Shown one piece after another: positions 51,095-60,493 of a stretch of DNA of 64,000 nucleotides. This DNA comes from JAJRTE01 sp964418585 (GTDB lineage: Bacteria; Myxococcota_A; UBA796; JAJRTE01): positions 1 through 64,000 of the forward strand of contig CAYQMG010000137.1 in the NCBI GenBank assembly GCA_964418585.1. The letters are read 5' to 3'. The notes under the pieces were generated by a model. It was given only the letters and a program-made list of their open reading frames with translations, searched no databases and had not been told where the DNA came from. Each line of letters begins with the position of its first letter. The first letter of the stretch is position 1. Both the position numbers and the translations under genes were made by a program.

Positions 51095-52603
51095 ATGGAC
51101 CCAATCGCGTTTTCGACCAGGTATCTTTCCCGGGTGGACCCTCGAGTGCTGCGTTTTCTGGAGCGGCAGCTACGGAAGTTGCCGCCTGTGCGGCGTATGA
51201 TTGAAGCGGAATACGACAAGCTTCTGGGCGACATCGAGGAGGAGGTGAAGCCCTACCGCAAGGAGTATGGGTCCCTGGATCGGCTTCCCAAGGAGGGGCG
51301 GAGCCGAGAGGACATCCTGGCGGAGATGGAAGCGATTCGGGACCGGGAATCCGCGCGCTGGCGGGACGGGTTGGTGTCGGGCGCGGTCTATCACGGGGAC
51401 GAGGGGCACGTGGATTTCCTCAATCGGGTTTATGCGATCAACTCGCAGGCCAATCCGCTTCACTCGGACCTGTGGCCGAGCACCACGCGGTACGATGCCG
51501 AGGTGGTCGCCATGACTGCTCACATGCTTGGGGCGGATCGGACAGGCGACGAGATCTGCGGCACGGTCACCTCGGGCGGGACCGAGAGTATCCTGTTGGC
51601 CATGAAGAGCTACCGGGATCGCGCTCGAGACACTCGAGGCATACGGCGGCCGGAGATGGTGGCGCCGGTGACTGCGCATGCCGCGTTTGACAAGGCGTGC
51701 CAGTATTTCAACATCGAGAAGGTGACCGTGCCGGTGGATGCGAGTGGGCGTGCGGTGGTGTCGGAGGTCAAGGCGGCGATCTCGAGGAACACGGTGGTGG
51801 TGGTGGGGTCGGCCCCCTCTTTTCCTCACGGAGCCATCGATCCCATCGAGGAGATGTCTGCCCTGGCCGCCGAGCGGGGGATCGGATTCCACACGGACGC
51901 CTGTCTCGGCGGTTTCGTGCTTCCCTGGGCCGAAAAACTGGGCTACGACGTGCCTCCATTCGACTTTCGTCTTCCCGGCGTCACCTCCATCTCGGTGGAC
52001 ACGCACAAGTTCGGGTATGCCGCCAAGGGGACATCGGTCGTGCTGTATCGTGGACGGGAGTTGAGGCATTATCAGTACTTCACGACCACGGATTGGCCGG
52101 GCGGGATCTACTTCTCTCCCACGTTTGCAGGCAGTCGTCCTGGTGCGTTGAGTGCTGCGGCCTGGGCGGCGATGGTGAGCATGGGAGAGAAAGGGTATCT
52201 CGATGCCACGAAAAAGATCCTGGAGACGGCGGCCCGGTTTCGAGAGGCGGTGGAGGCGATCCCGGAACTCGAGCTGGTCGGCAATCCACTTTGGGTGATC
52301 GCGTTCCGGTCACCATCTCTGGACATCTACCAGGTGATGCAGAACATGACGGATCGAGGTTGGAACCTCAACGGGCTCCACAAGCCTCCGTGCGTGCACA
52401 TCTGCATCACCCTTCGTCACACCCAGCCGGGTGTGGCCGATCGGTTCGCCCAGGACCTTCAGGCTGCAGTCGCGGAGGCGAAGCAGCGTCCTGGAGTTCG
52501 GGAAGGGATGGCGCCGGTCTACGGGATGGCAGCCACCATGCCGCTTCGGGGCCTGGTTGGTGAGATGTTGAAGCGGTACATGGACCTGCTCTACAAGGTG
52601 TGA
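51095..52603 (+). CDS. Sphingosine-1-phosphate-lyase-like PLP enzyme
   Basis: This is a 502-residue fold-type-I PLP enzyme of the group-II decarboxylase / S1P-lyase branch. The PLP Lys is K305 in SVDTHKFGYAAKGTSVVLYR. CGTVTSGGTESILLAMKSYRD binds the cofactor phosphate, HTDACLGGFVLPW holds the PLP-contact Asp, and TTDWPGGIYFSPTFAGSRPGA is the typical S1P-lyase block. The family cleaves phosphorylated sphingoid bases to phosphoethanolamine and a fatty aldehyde; some bacteria encode it. The N-terminal membrane anchor of the eukaryotic form is absent. The partner kinase at 49492 is a sugar-type enzyme, so the substrate may be another phosphorylated amino alcohol. Its end overlaps the kinase gene opposite by 13 bases. 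Confidence 0.85.
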   Translation: MDPIAFSTRYLSRVDPRVLRFLERQLRKLPPVRRMIEAEYDKLLGDIEEEVKPYRKEYGSLDRLPKEGRSREDILAEMEAIRDRESARWRDGLVSGAVYHGDEGHVDFLNRVYAINSQANPLHSDLWPSTTRYDAEVVAMTAHMLGADRTGDEICGTVTSGGTESILLAMKSYRDRARDTRGIRRPEMVAPVTAHAAFDKACQYFNIEKVTVPVDASGRAVVSEVKAAISRNTVVVVGSAPSFPHGAIDPIEEMSALAAERGIGFHTDACLGGFVLPWAEKLGYDVPPFDFRLPGVTSISVDTHKFGYAAKGTSVVLYRGRELRHYQYFTTTDWPGGIYFSPTFAGSRPGALSAAAWAAMVSMGEKGYLDATKKILETAARFREAVEAIPELELVGNPLWVIAFRSPSLDIYQVMQNMTDRGWNLNGLHKPPCVHICITLRHTQPGVADRFAQDLQAAVAEAKQRPGVREGMAPVYGMAATMPLRGLVGEMLKRYMDLLYKV

Positions 52604-55600
52604 CCCCCCATTCGGGCCTCGAGGCCGCGCACTTCGTCCGGGCGGTTCAGGGCTTCCCACAGGCGCATGGCCAGGCCGAACGCGCGAGCGGCGCGGATTT
52701 TCTCGCCTGCTGCCTCGCACCGCTCCCCGGCGCCCTGGATCATCCACGCATCATCTTCCTCCACCACGCCCAGGGTCGCCAGGTGCTGGTCAGCGCGCTC
52801 GAGGTGGTGGTCGAACGCTTCCCAGTCCTTGCGCTCTGCGTGGCAGCGGGCAAGGGCCGCGTGGAAGGCACCGAGGACCCGACGGTGGCCTTGCTTCGTC
52901 AGCCGTTCTGGCACGCCTGAGAGCAGTTCCAGTGCCTCGTCGAACCGGCCCTGCCGGATGCGGACCGTGGCCAGGTTGAGGGTGGGAACCGCCCACATGC
53001 CGGCCTCGGTGTCGCGTGCCTTTTCTGTGGCCTTGCGATAGGCCCGGGCGGCGCGTTCCAGGTCTCCGGTGTACCGTGCGATCTCCCCTGCCTCGTTCAG
53101 GAAGAAGACCAGGGCGTGCTTGCCGCCGATCCGGTCGATCAAGGTTTTGGCCTGCCGGAGGTAGGAGAGGGCCTTGTCCGGATCCCGGTCGTCGTACAGG
53201 GCCAGGCGTCCCAGACCGCGGAGTGCATCCGAGACTCCGGCCAGGTGGCCGTGCTTGCGGCCCAGGGTCATGGCTTTCTGGAAGTAGTCGCGTGCCTGTT
53301 CGGTGGCGCCGGTCTGCTGCGCCACGTGTCCGAGGAACACCAGGCAGGACACCTGGCGATAGGAGTCCCCTTCCTTTTCGTACAGTTCCAGCGCTCGCTC
53401 ATAGAGTTCCACGGTGCGTCGGGTCAGGCCCTGTTCCCAGGCCACGTTGGCCAGTCCACGAAGGCAGTGGGCCGTTTCCCTCCCCTCGTTCCGCAACACC
53501 AGTTGGGGGAGGGCCGCCTGGTACAGGGCCTCCGCAGTCACGTAGTCTCCACGGTATCGCGCCAGGTCCCCCTTGAGACGCATCGCGCTCGCGGCAAGAC
53601 GGTTCCACTCCCCACGCCGCGCAGCCTCCTCGATCCGGCGGATGTACTGCGCCACCGCTTCCGGCCGCTCCTGGTCCAGGTCCATTTGGGCCAGCAGCAG
53701 CCACCCGGTACCAAGTCGGACATCGAGGCCTTCGCCGCCAAGCGCACGAATCGCCTCCTCTCGCCTTCGAATGAGTACTCGAGCTGCGTGATAGTCACTG
53801 CTCTCCCTTCTTTGCTCGGCAGCCCGTAGGAGTGGCTGGAGACAGCGCTCGAATTCTCCTGCAGCAAAGTAGTGGCGTCCGATCCGCTCTGATATCCCTG
53901 GTTCCGACTCCCCGTAGCGCTTGCGCAGCATGTTGGCGCAGGCAAGGTGATGGCTTCTGGCCCGTCCCCCATCCCGGGCTGAGCGCTCCAGGCTTTCGCG
54001 CAGCATGGCATGAACGAAGGACCAGAAAATCTGTTGGGGCGACCGACCCGCCCGTTTGCCCAGACTGATACGGACCAGTCGATGGGCAAGGAGGTTGTCC
54101 AGTTGACCTTCTGGAAAGGTCAGTCCCGCTTCTGCACAGGCCGCACGCCACTCCTCGAGCAACACGGTCTGGCCCAGGGCTGCGGCCAGCTCCAGCGCGT
54201 GGTGTGCAGTCGGTGGTTGGCCCTGCATGGCGCGCTGAATCCGGGCGGTCCACACCTGATGGATGTCGTCCGGGAGGGTGAGGGGGACGCCCTGCTTGAG
54301 CACGAATCCCTTGTCTCCGGGGACCAGGACGCCGCGCTGGACCCAGTCGCCGATGAGCTGCACGGCGAACATGGGATTTCCGGCTGTGCGCGCTTCCACC
54401 CGGCTTGCGAGGCGCGGCTCGAGGCCCAGGAGTTCGCGAACAAGCCGGGCATGGTCGGCCGGAGAAAGGGGCGGAACGAAAATGCCTCGAGCGTCGGGGC
54501 TTCCCATGAGTTTGTCGAGGAGTCCGGTCTCGTATGGTCGTTCCGCCAGCGCGTCGTCCTGGGCGGTGATGAGGAACAGGACGCGGGGCAGGGGGTCCTG
54601 GAGATGGTTCAAGACGTGGTAGACGAAGCGAAGCGAGTCCCCGCCCCATTGCGCGTCGTCCAGCCACACGATGGCAGGACGCTCCTCGGTCAGTTTCTCC
54701 AGGTAGCGGCCGATGACCACGTAGCGTTCGGCCGGATTCCGGAATCGTACCGGCCGCTCACGCTCCTCCTGGTCGTCGGACCGGACGAGCAGGGCGGGTT
54801 TCATGATTTCCGCCAGAGCTTGCCACTCGTAAGAGTCGGTCACTCCCAGGTCGCCAAGCAGGCGCTCGAGGCGTTGCTCGGCCTCGCTCAGAGACAGGCC
54901 CACGCAGCGGGTGAATCGTGCCAGCATGGCCGGTAGGCCGTGAGCCGGGCTCTGGTCCGGTCCGTGCGTGGCGGTGAGGACTCGAGCGCCACCCACGTCC
55001 AGTGCCCGTTCCGTCATCCACTCGGCCAGGCGGCTCTTGCCGGTCCCCGCAGCGCCGTGGATGAGCACCAGCCGAGGCTTCCGCTCCTCGTGCACCTCGT
55101 GCAGCGCCTGCCAGATGAGATCCCGTTCCCGCTCCCGATCCACGAAGGGGATGGTTCGGATTCCGTACAGGCCGAGCCCGGCTCCTTCGAGCAAGATGGT
55201 GTGTTCGGCCGGTGTTTCGGTCCGCCAGGATTCAGGCAGGGGAGGGGTGACCACCGGAGGGAGATCATAGTCGGATGCGACGCTGCTCGAGGTGGCTTCG
55301 CCGGCGACCAGCGTGATGTTCTCCAGGGCCTCCTCGGTGTCCACTCCCAGGCGCTGAGGACGGAATTCGTCCATCGGCGCATCGAGCGTCGCCGGGGCCG
55401 GTCGCTCGACACGGTTCCCCTCCAGGTCGCTTGAAATGGGGGGAGGTCCCGATTCACTCGTCCTGTCCGGGTCGCCTCGCTCCTGATCGAACCAGAGGGA
55501 TTGCGGTCGAGGCCCGGGTTCGACCGGTTCGGTGATCAACCTCGAGATACCGCGGCGGTCCACTTCGGAGCGCCATGCTGTGCCTTCTGTGCCCGGCAGT

Positions 55601-56601
55601 TCTCCCGCTTCCGGGTGTATCGTTTGAATGGCGAGAATTTCTCCTGCTGCTTCCTCTTGCAACGAGTCGTCCGCTTCCTCCAGATCCTCGAGAAGGGAGA
55701 GAGCATAGGCAGCGTCTGCAGCGAACTGAAACCGATTTGCAGGCTTTTTTTCCAGGAGCCGGAGCACCCAGGCCGCAAACCCGGACGGTATTTCGAACAG
55801 GGGCTCGAGCGCCGGAGCGGGATCGTACCAGTGGGCCTGGGCGAGTTGGAGCGCACTGGGTCGCTCGAAAGGCGGTTTGCCGCAGACCATCTCGTAGGCG
55901 ATACAGCCGAGGGCGTACAGGTCGGTCCACGGACCGAAATCACGCCACTGAGCTGCGAACTGTTCCGGCGCCATGTAGATCGGGGTTCCCATGAGGGGAA
56001 CCGCGGGGTCCAGGTCATCTTCAGAGTGAGCGCTGTCGTCGGAGTTCCCGGGGAATCCCGGAAGGCGTGCGTGGCCCATGCGGCGCATGGCGTGGGCGAT
56101 ACCGAAGTCCGTGAGTTTCAGACCTTCCAGGCTGCGGTCTTTCGGGAGGAGCACGTTGTCCGGCTTGAGGTCCAGGTGAACCACGCCTCGAGCGTGTGCG
56201 TGGGCCAGGGCGTCGAGCAGCAAGGTCAGCACCCCTCGGACCTGTTTCCATCTGCGCATGGGCAAGATCTGGGCGAGCGTGCCGCCGGCCATGAACTCCA
56301 TTGCGAGAAAAGGGGCGCCCCGGCGCAAACGGCCCTTGCTAAGCCACTGGGCGTCCGCGGACACGGTGCCGTCATCGTAGATCAGGATGATGTTGGGATG
56401 ATTCAGCCCCGCAACCGCACGGACCTCGTTGAGAAACCCCGCTCGATAGGCCGGATTGTCCGTGTGCTCCTCGGTCATCACCTTGATGGCCACAGGCAGG
56501 TCGCGGGCAGGATGGCGCGCCTTCCAGACGTCCGCCATACCCCCTCGTCCAATGGGCTCGAGCAGTTCGAAGGGGCCGAGCATGATGCGGTTGGATGTCA
56601 C
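52591..56601 (-). CDS. Ser/Thr kinase fused to AAA-type ATPase and TPR repeats (PknK-like)
   Basis: This is a 1336-residue protein starting at a GTG after GGAGGGGG. Residues 1-290 form an active-looking kinase: IGRGGMADVWKA, VAIKVM, HLDLKPDNVLL, DFGIAHAM and GTPIYMAPEQF. A linker of about 200 residues is acidic and Pro-rich. An ATPase of the STAND/AAA type follows (IHGAAGTGKSRLAEWM at about 510-525; AIVWLDDAQWGGDSLRFVYHVL for Walker B). From about 850 on there are ten or more TPR-like helical pairs (GDYVTAEALYQAAL, QGRFDEALELL). This is the layout of large kinase-ATPase signal hubs in Myxococcota and Actinobacteria. Its own promoter is at 56664-56691. Confidence 0.92.
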   Translation of the reverse strand: MTSNRIMLGPFELLEPIGRGGMADVWKARHPARDLPVAIKVMTEEHTDNPAYRAGFLNEVRAVAGLNHPNIILIYDDGTVSADAQWLSKGRLRRGAPFLAMEFMAGGTLAQILPMRRWKQVRGVLTLLLDALAHAHARGVVHLDLKPDNVLLPKDRSLEGLKLTDFGIAHAMRRMGHARLPGFPGNSDDSAHSEDDLDPAVPLMGTPIYMAPEQFAAQWRDFGPWTDLYALGCIAYEMVCGKPPFERPSALQLAQAHWYDPAPALEPLFEIPSGFAAWVLRLLEKKPANRFQFAADAAYALSLLEDLEEADDSLQEEAAGEILAIQTIHPEAGELPGTEGTAWRSEVDRRGISRLITEPVEPGPRPQSLWFDQERGDPDRTSESGPPPISSDLEGNRVERPAPATLDAPMDEFRPQRLGVDTEEALENITLVAGEATSSSVASDYDLPPVVTPPLPESWRTETPAEHTILLEGAGLGLYGIRTIPFVDRERERDLIWQALHEVHEERKPRLVLIHGAAGTGKSRLAEWMTERALDVGGARVLTATHGPDQSPAHGLPAMLARFTRCVGLSLSEAEQRLERLLGDLGVTDSYEWQALAEIMKPALLVRSDDQEERERPVRFRNPAERYVVIGRYLEKLTEERPAIVWLDDAQWGGDSLRFVYHVLNHLQDPLPRVLFLITAQDDALAERPYETGLLDKLMGSPDARGIFVPPLSPADHARLVRELLGLEPRLASRVEARTAGNPMFAVQLIGDWVQRGVLVPGDKGFVLKQGVPLTLPDDIHQVWTARIQRAMQGQPPTAHHALELAAALGQTVLLEEWRAACAEAGLTFPEGQLDNLLAHRLVRISLGKRAGRSPQQIFWSFVHAMLRESLERSARDGGRARSHHLACANMLRKRYGESEPGISERIGRHYFAAGEFERCLQPLLRAAEQRRESSDYHAARVLIRRREEAIRALGGEGLDVRLGTGWLLLAQMDLDQERPEAVAQYIRRIEEAARRGEWNRLAASAMRLKGDLARYRGDYVTAEALYQAALPQLVLRNEGRETAHCLRGLANVAWEQGLTRRTVELYERALELYEKEGDSYRQVSCLVFLGHVAQQTGATEQARDYFQKAMTLGRKHGHLAGVSDALRGLGRLALYDDRDPDKALSYLRQAKTLIDRIGGKHALVFFLNEAGEIARYTGDLERAARAYRKATEKARDTEAGMWAVPTLNLATVRIRQGRFDEALELLSGVPERLTKQGHRRVLGAFHAALARCHAERKDWEAFDHHLERADQHLATLGVVEEDDAWMIQGAGERCEAAGEKIRAARAFGLAMRLWEALNRPDEVRGLEARMGGHTL

Positions 56602-56663
56602 AGTGCCCCCTCCTGGTTCGCCCAGGCGATACCACCAGGTACGCTTCTCGGGACGATGGATCT

Positions 56664-56691
56664 ACTATACCTGAAAACCGCTCAATGTCGA
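56664..56691 (-). promoter_or_regulatory. Promoter for the kinase-ATPase-TPR gene
   Basis: On the minus strand, TCGACA and TATAGT are separated by 16 bases, each one mismatch from consensus. Confidence 0.55.
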
Positions 56692-56754
56692 TTCGAGAAG
56701 GTGGAGCCGACCGCGCATCCGGGCAGGCAGCCCCGGCGGCGCAGGACATTTGGC

Positions 56755-56784
56755 TTGACAACCCGCGAAGCGGGCTGATATGTT
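56755..56784 (+). promoter_or_regulatory. Promoter of the murein-endopeptidase gene, with palindromic spacer
   Basis: A perfect TTGACA (56755-56760) and TATGTT (56779-56784) are separated by 18 bases. The spacer holds CCCGC-GAA-GCGGG (56762-56774), a likely repressor site. The -10 covers an in-frame ATG at 56780, ruling that out as the start. Confidence 0.55.
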
Positions 56785-56905
56785 CGGTCCGCATTTGGGC
56801 GCGGCCCCTCCAAGGGCCGGGTCACCAGGAACGAAAGGCTTCCGGAAGCATGAAGCCGCGTTCGGATACGGCCGGGGAAAACAACCTCCTTCCCGCGGAG
56901 GTACC

Positions 56906-58729
56906 TTGCGAATAGTACAATCGTCCGCGTTGCGCTCGGCCGGATGCGCCTGCGCCTTGGGCGGACTTCTTCTGTTCACATGGGTCACCGGGGAGATTCG
57001 CGCCGCGGAGTCGGTGGACCCGGGGGCGTGGCCGGTGTTGCCGGACTATCCACCCCGCGTGACCAACCTTGCCGAATACCAGGCACGGACGTTGACCGGG
57101 CCGTTTCACCGGGGTGCGCCCGCGGGGTACCCCCGGTCGGATGGGAAACCGGTCCTCCTGCCTTCTGCTGTGCCTGCCGAGATGGCTGAAAAGGGCAAGG
57201 TGCCCGATCCGTTCGAGATCTCCAGCCGCGTGCCGGCTCCGGAAACCATCGACCTCACCGGCCGTGACCTGTCTCGCAAGAAGTGCCTGTCCATCGGGGC
57301 CCCCAATCGGGGGCGGCTGGTCAACGGTATCCCCATGCGGCCGTTTCCTGGTTTCCTCGTTCGTCCCACGGTACACCATGTGTATGGGACCCCGGAGACC
57401 ATCGCAGCCCTCCACTACGCGGTGGCTCGAGTGCACCAGCAGTTCCCGGGAGCCCACGACCTCGTGGTGGGAGACCTTTCCAGGCGCAGGGGCGGTCGAC
57501 TGCCGCCGCACCTGTCGCACCAGTCAGGTCGGGATGCGGATGTCGGATTCTACCACCGAAATATCGACGCCCCCCGGTCATTCGTTGAGGCCACACCGGC
57601 CAACCTGGATGTGGAACGGACCTGGGCCTTTATCGAGGCCTTGCTCGAGGACCACAAGGTCGAATACATTTTCATCGATTATTCGATTCAGCGGCTGCTC
57701 TATCGCTATGTCAAGTATACCCTTGGAGCCCCGGAAGCCTACCTTCGGATGGTCTTCTCCTATCCCAGACGCTCCAGGACGGCTTTCATTCGCCATGCAC
57801 CGAAGCACAGGGACCATCTCCACGTCCGGTTCTGGTCTCCCATCGCAGTGGCGGCAGCTCGAGGGGTTACACTGACACCGGCGGATGGCCGGTGGTTCAC
57901 CCCCGAGGAGGTCGCAGCCTACACCCGCGGTGGATACGTGGCCTTGAACCATTTCGACCGCGTGGACTGGGGAGTGGGCCCCGGACACGCCTTGCCGGAC
58001 CGTAGCCTGTACGCCACGTACCGGGTGCGGTCGGGGGATACGTTGAGCACCATTGCCGGCCGCTATCACGTTTCCACCGCTGCGCTCATGGAATTGAACG
58101 GGCTGCACGCGCGTTCGATCATTCGGCCCGGCCAGCGACTGTTGCTCCCCATCAGGCGATCAACAACACCCGCGGCCACTGGAAGCTCAAGCGTGGCCGT
58201 GGCCAGGACCGGCGACGGGGGGGGACCCCCCGGCCGGACCACTCAGGCCTCGGGGAGCGGGAAGGATGGCGAGGTGTGGATCTACCGGGTGGAGCCGGGC
58301 GACTATCCGGGCAAGATCGCCCGACGGTTCGGCGTCCCTGTGGATCGACTGCTTCAGGCCAACGGCTTGACCCGGTCGTCCCGCATCTATCCGGGCCAGC
58401 GACTCGTGGTGCCGGCGGATGGGCGGGTTTCCGCAACCACAGTGGCCACGGCCGAGCACCAACAGGGGGTGGGTGAGGAGAATCAGGCCTACCGGTTGGT
58501 GCGAAGAACTTCCTGGGTTACCGTCACCCGTGGGGATTCACTCTGGTCCATCGCCCGCCGTCACGGCACCACCGTGGATCGGCTGTGCGCCCTGAACGGT
58601 CTTCGCCGCGACAGCGTGCTGCAGGTCGGCCAGCACCTCAAGGCGGCCGAGTGGTATGAGCGGGTGCCGGTCGCACCTCAACCCGTGCTTACCTCGCAGC
58701 CTCAGCCGGACGTTCCTGCAGGACGATGA
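56906..58729 (+). CDS. Exported MepA-type (M74) murein endopeptidase with three LysM domains
   Basis: This is a 607-residue periplasmic protein. I start at TTG 56906 after GGAGG, which opens a good signal peptide ending near EIRAAES. Residues about 140-330 are the MepA fold: SIGAPNRGRLVNG, GDLSRRRGGRLPPHLSHQSGRDADVGFY (zinc His and Asp) and RHAPKHRDHLHVRF (zinc His). MepA cuts D-Ala-mDAP cross-links in peptidoglycan. Then come three LysM units (YRVRSGDTLSTIAGRYHV; YRVEPGDYPGKIARRFGV; VTVTRGDSLWSIARRHGT), which hold the enzyme on the wall. E. coli MepA has no LysM, so this is a fusion form. Confidence 0.88.
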   Translation: MRIVQSSALRSAGCACALGGLLLFTWVTGEIRAAESVDPGAWPVLPDYPPRVTNLAEYQARTLTGPFHRGAPAGYPRSDGKPVLLPSAVPAEMAEKGKVPDPFEISSRVPAPETIDLTGRDLSRKKCLSIGAPNRGRLVNGIPMRPFPGFLVRPTVHHVYGTPETIAALHYAVARVHQQFPGAHDLVVGDLSRRRGGRLPPHLSHQSGRDADVGFYHRNIDAPRSFVEATPANLDVERTWAFIEALLEDHKVEYIFIDYSIQRLLYRYVKYTLGAPEAYLRMVFSYPRRSRTAFIRHAPKHRDHLHVRFWSPIAVAAARGVTLTPADGRWFTPEEVAAYTRGGYVALNHFDRVDWGVGPGHALPDRSLYATYRVRSGDTLSTIAGRYHVSTAALMELNGLHARSIIRPGQRLLLPIRRSTTPAATGSSSVAVARTGDGGGPPGRTTQASGSGKDGEVWIYRVEPGDYPGKIARRFGVPVDRLLQANGLTRSSRIYPGQRLVVPADGRVSATTVATAEHQQGVGEENQAYRLVRRTSWVTVTRGDSLWSIARRHGTTVDRLCALNGLRRDSVLQVGQHLKAAEWYERVPVAPQPVLTSQPQPDVPAGR

Positions 58730-58799
58730 TAGGGCGTCCCAGTTCATTTGAGCAGCGTGCCCGACGTGGTGTTGCCTGTGTTCCCGGTTCGGACCCGTC

Positions 58800-58828
58800 T
58801 TGACATTCAGTTTCCAGGCGGCTACCAT
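58800..58828 (+). promoter_or_regulatory. Promoter for pilC
   Basis: A perfect TTGACA (58800-58805) and TACCAT (58823-58828) are separated by 17 bases. The leader is about 150 bases. Confidence 0.55.
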
Positions 58829-58982
58829 GCCCGTAGTGTTCGACAGGAAGGTGTGAACTGCATCCGTCGAGCTGTGCGTGCTCCCTCAGAAGCGCTGGCT
58901 GCCGTACCCAACCCCACTCCGGTGACCGTCGAACCTTGTGCCTCGTGACTCATGTCCAGGGACAGTCGGAGGGACCCACTTC

Positions 58983-60413
58983 ATGGCAGACCTCAAGAAG
59001 GAGGAACAGGCGCTCCGGGCCAAGGGGGCGGCTCGTGTCTCTTCCGGCGGAGGGAGCGGGCGGGGGCGTACCGCGCGCAGAGTACATCAGGCAAGACAGC
59101 TCGAGCGCGCGCGCAAGGCAGCAATAGCCCGGCGCAACGAAGCGGTTCGTAGAGGCGCCCCCGTTCCGAGGCGCCCTTTGCCCCCGAAGCCCTCCGAGGT
59201 CGCGGCCGGAGGGGCGGCGGCCACCGCGGAGATGGCGCGGCGGCAGAAAGCCGAGGCCTTGATGCGGCGGCTCAAGGCCCAACCCAGGCGGACCGGAACC
59301 CCGATCAAGGCGGCTGCCGTGTCGCCCTTGCGGCGGCTGATCAGTCGTGTTGACATTCCTTTTGTCACCCGGACAGTTTCCGATCGGGACTTGATGGTTT
59401 TCACCCGGCAGTTCGCCACCATGATCAATGCCGGACTTCCCCTGGTCCAGAGTCTGGCCATCCAGTGTCTCCAGGTGCCGAACCCCCTGTTTCGAGAACA
59501 GTTGACCGTGGTCAAGGAGCGGGTCCAGTCCGGGTCCACCCTGGCTGGCGCACTCAAGAAGTTTCCCAAGACCTTTGACCCGTTGTACGTGAATCTGATC
59601 GCCGCAGGCGAAATGGGGGGCGTGCTGGACGAAATCCTCCTCCGCCTGGCCGTGCACATCGAAAAGTCGTCTCAACTCAAGCGCCAGGTCAAGGCCGCCC
59701 TGGTCTATCCCGCCGCCATCGTGACCGTGGCCATCTCCGTACTCATCCTCCTGCTCCTCAAGGTGGTCCCGGTCTTTCAGCGGATGTTCCTGGGCGTGGG
59801 CACCGAGATTCCCGCTCCAACCCAGGCGATCATCGACCTGTCCTACTTCGTCAAGACGAACTTCCTCGGCATCTCGGTGGTCATCCTGGGCCTCATCGTC
59901 CTGTTCATCGCATTCTACAACATCTCGTTCGGCCGGACCTTGATCGACCGGATGATGCTCAAGGCTCCGGTACTTGGAGACATCGTCACCAAGATCGAGG
60001 TGGCCCGCTTCGCCAGGACCCTGAACACCATGCTGGCGTCTGGCGTGTCCATCATCGATGCGCTCGAGGTGAGCGCCCGGGCAGCGACAAACATTCACGT
60101 GAGGCGTGCCATCGCGTCGGCGATGAAAGGAGTCACCGAGGGCAAGATGCTTGGCCGGCGCCTGGCCGGGTCGAAGATCATACCCGGGCTGGTGTGTCAA
60201 ATGATCACGGTGGGAGAGGCGACAGGCGCGCTGGACACCATGTTGGCCAAGCTGGCGGATTTCTACGAAGGTGAGGTAGAAACCGCGGTCGGCGCCCTGG
60301 TCTCGCTCATCGAACCAGCACTGATGATATTCCTGGGCCTGGTGGTGGGCGGGTTGCTCATCGCCATGTACATGCCCATCTTCATCATGGCCGGTGCGGT
60401 AGGCGGGGTGTGA
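58983..60413 (+). CDS. pilC: Type IV pilus / type II secretion inner-membrane platform protein PilC
   Basis: This is a 476-residue protein with an ATG after GGAGGG. Two GspF/PilC helical domains each begin with the typical FTRQFATMINAGLPLVQSL (about residue 138) and FARTLNTMLASGVSIIDALEV (about 340). Each is followed by a GEMGG or GEATG motif and by membrane segments, the last one LMIFLGLVVGGLLIAMYMPIF. PilC is the platform that couples the PilB/PilT motors to pilus assembly. The first 110 residues are an unusual extension very rich in Lys, Arg, Ala and Gly, with no relation to the fold. No pilB, pilT or pilin gene is adjacent. It has its own promoter. Confidence 0.92.
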   Translation: MADLKKEEQALRAKGAARVSSGGGSGRGRTARRVHQARQLERARKAAIARRNEAVRRGAPVPRRPLPPKPSEVAAGGAAATAEMARRQKAEALMRRLKAQPRRTGTPIKAAAVSPLRRLISRVDIPFVTRTVSDRDLMVFTRQFATMINAGLPLVQSLAIQCLQVPNPLFREQLTVVKERVQSGSTLAGALKKFPKTFDPLYVNLIAAGEMGGVLDEILLRLAVHIEKSSQLKRQVKAALVYPAAIVTVAISVLILLLLKVVPVFQRMFLGVGTEIPAPTQAIIDLSYFVKTNFLGISVVILGLIVLFIAFYNISFGRTLIDRMMLKAPVLGDIVTKIEVARFARTLNTMLASGVSIIDALEVSARAATNIHVRRAIASAMKGVTEGKMLGRRLAGSKIIPGLVCQMITVGEATGALDTMLAKLADFYEGEVETAVGALVSLIEPALMIFLGLVVGGLLIAMYMPIFIMAGAVGGV

Positions 60414-60442
60414 GGGCGTCCCCTCTTGTGCCCCCGTCGGTC

Positions 60443-60480
60443 CAGCCGGTCCCGGTGTGCCTCGGTTCCTGGACCGGCTG
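60443..60480 (+). terminator. Hairpin after pilC, possible two-way terminator
   Basis: CAGCCGGTCC and GGACCGGCTG form a perfect 10-bp stem around an 18-base loop. There is no T-run, but it lies between two convergent genes. Confidence 0.4.
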
Positions 60481-60493
60481 CCGGTGCGCCGCC

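Larger units (their letters stand above)
56602..56905 (+). other. 304-base divergent promoter region
   Basis: It carries two sigma-70-type promoters facing outward, one for the kinase gene (56664-56691) and one for the endopeptidase gene (56755-56784). I see no gene inside. Confidence 0.6.

Noticed and set aside
56780..56905. ATG at 56780 as the start of the endopeptidase gene
   Set aside because: It lies within the likely -10 box, has no ribosome site, and would put 42 residues ahead of the signal peptide.
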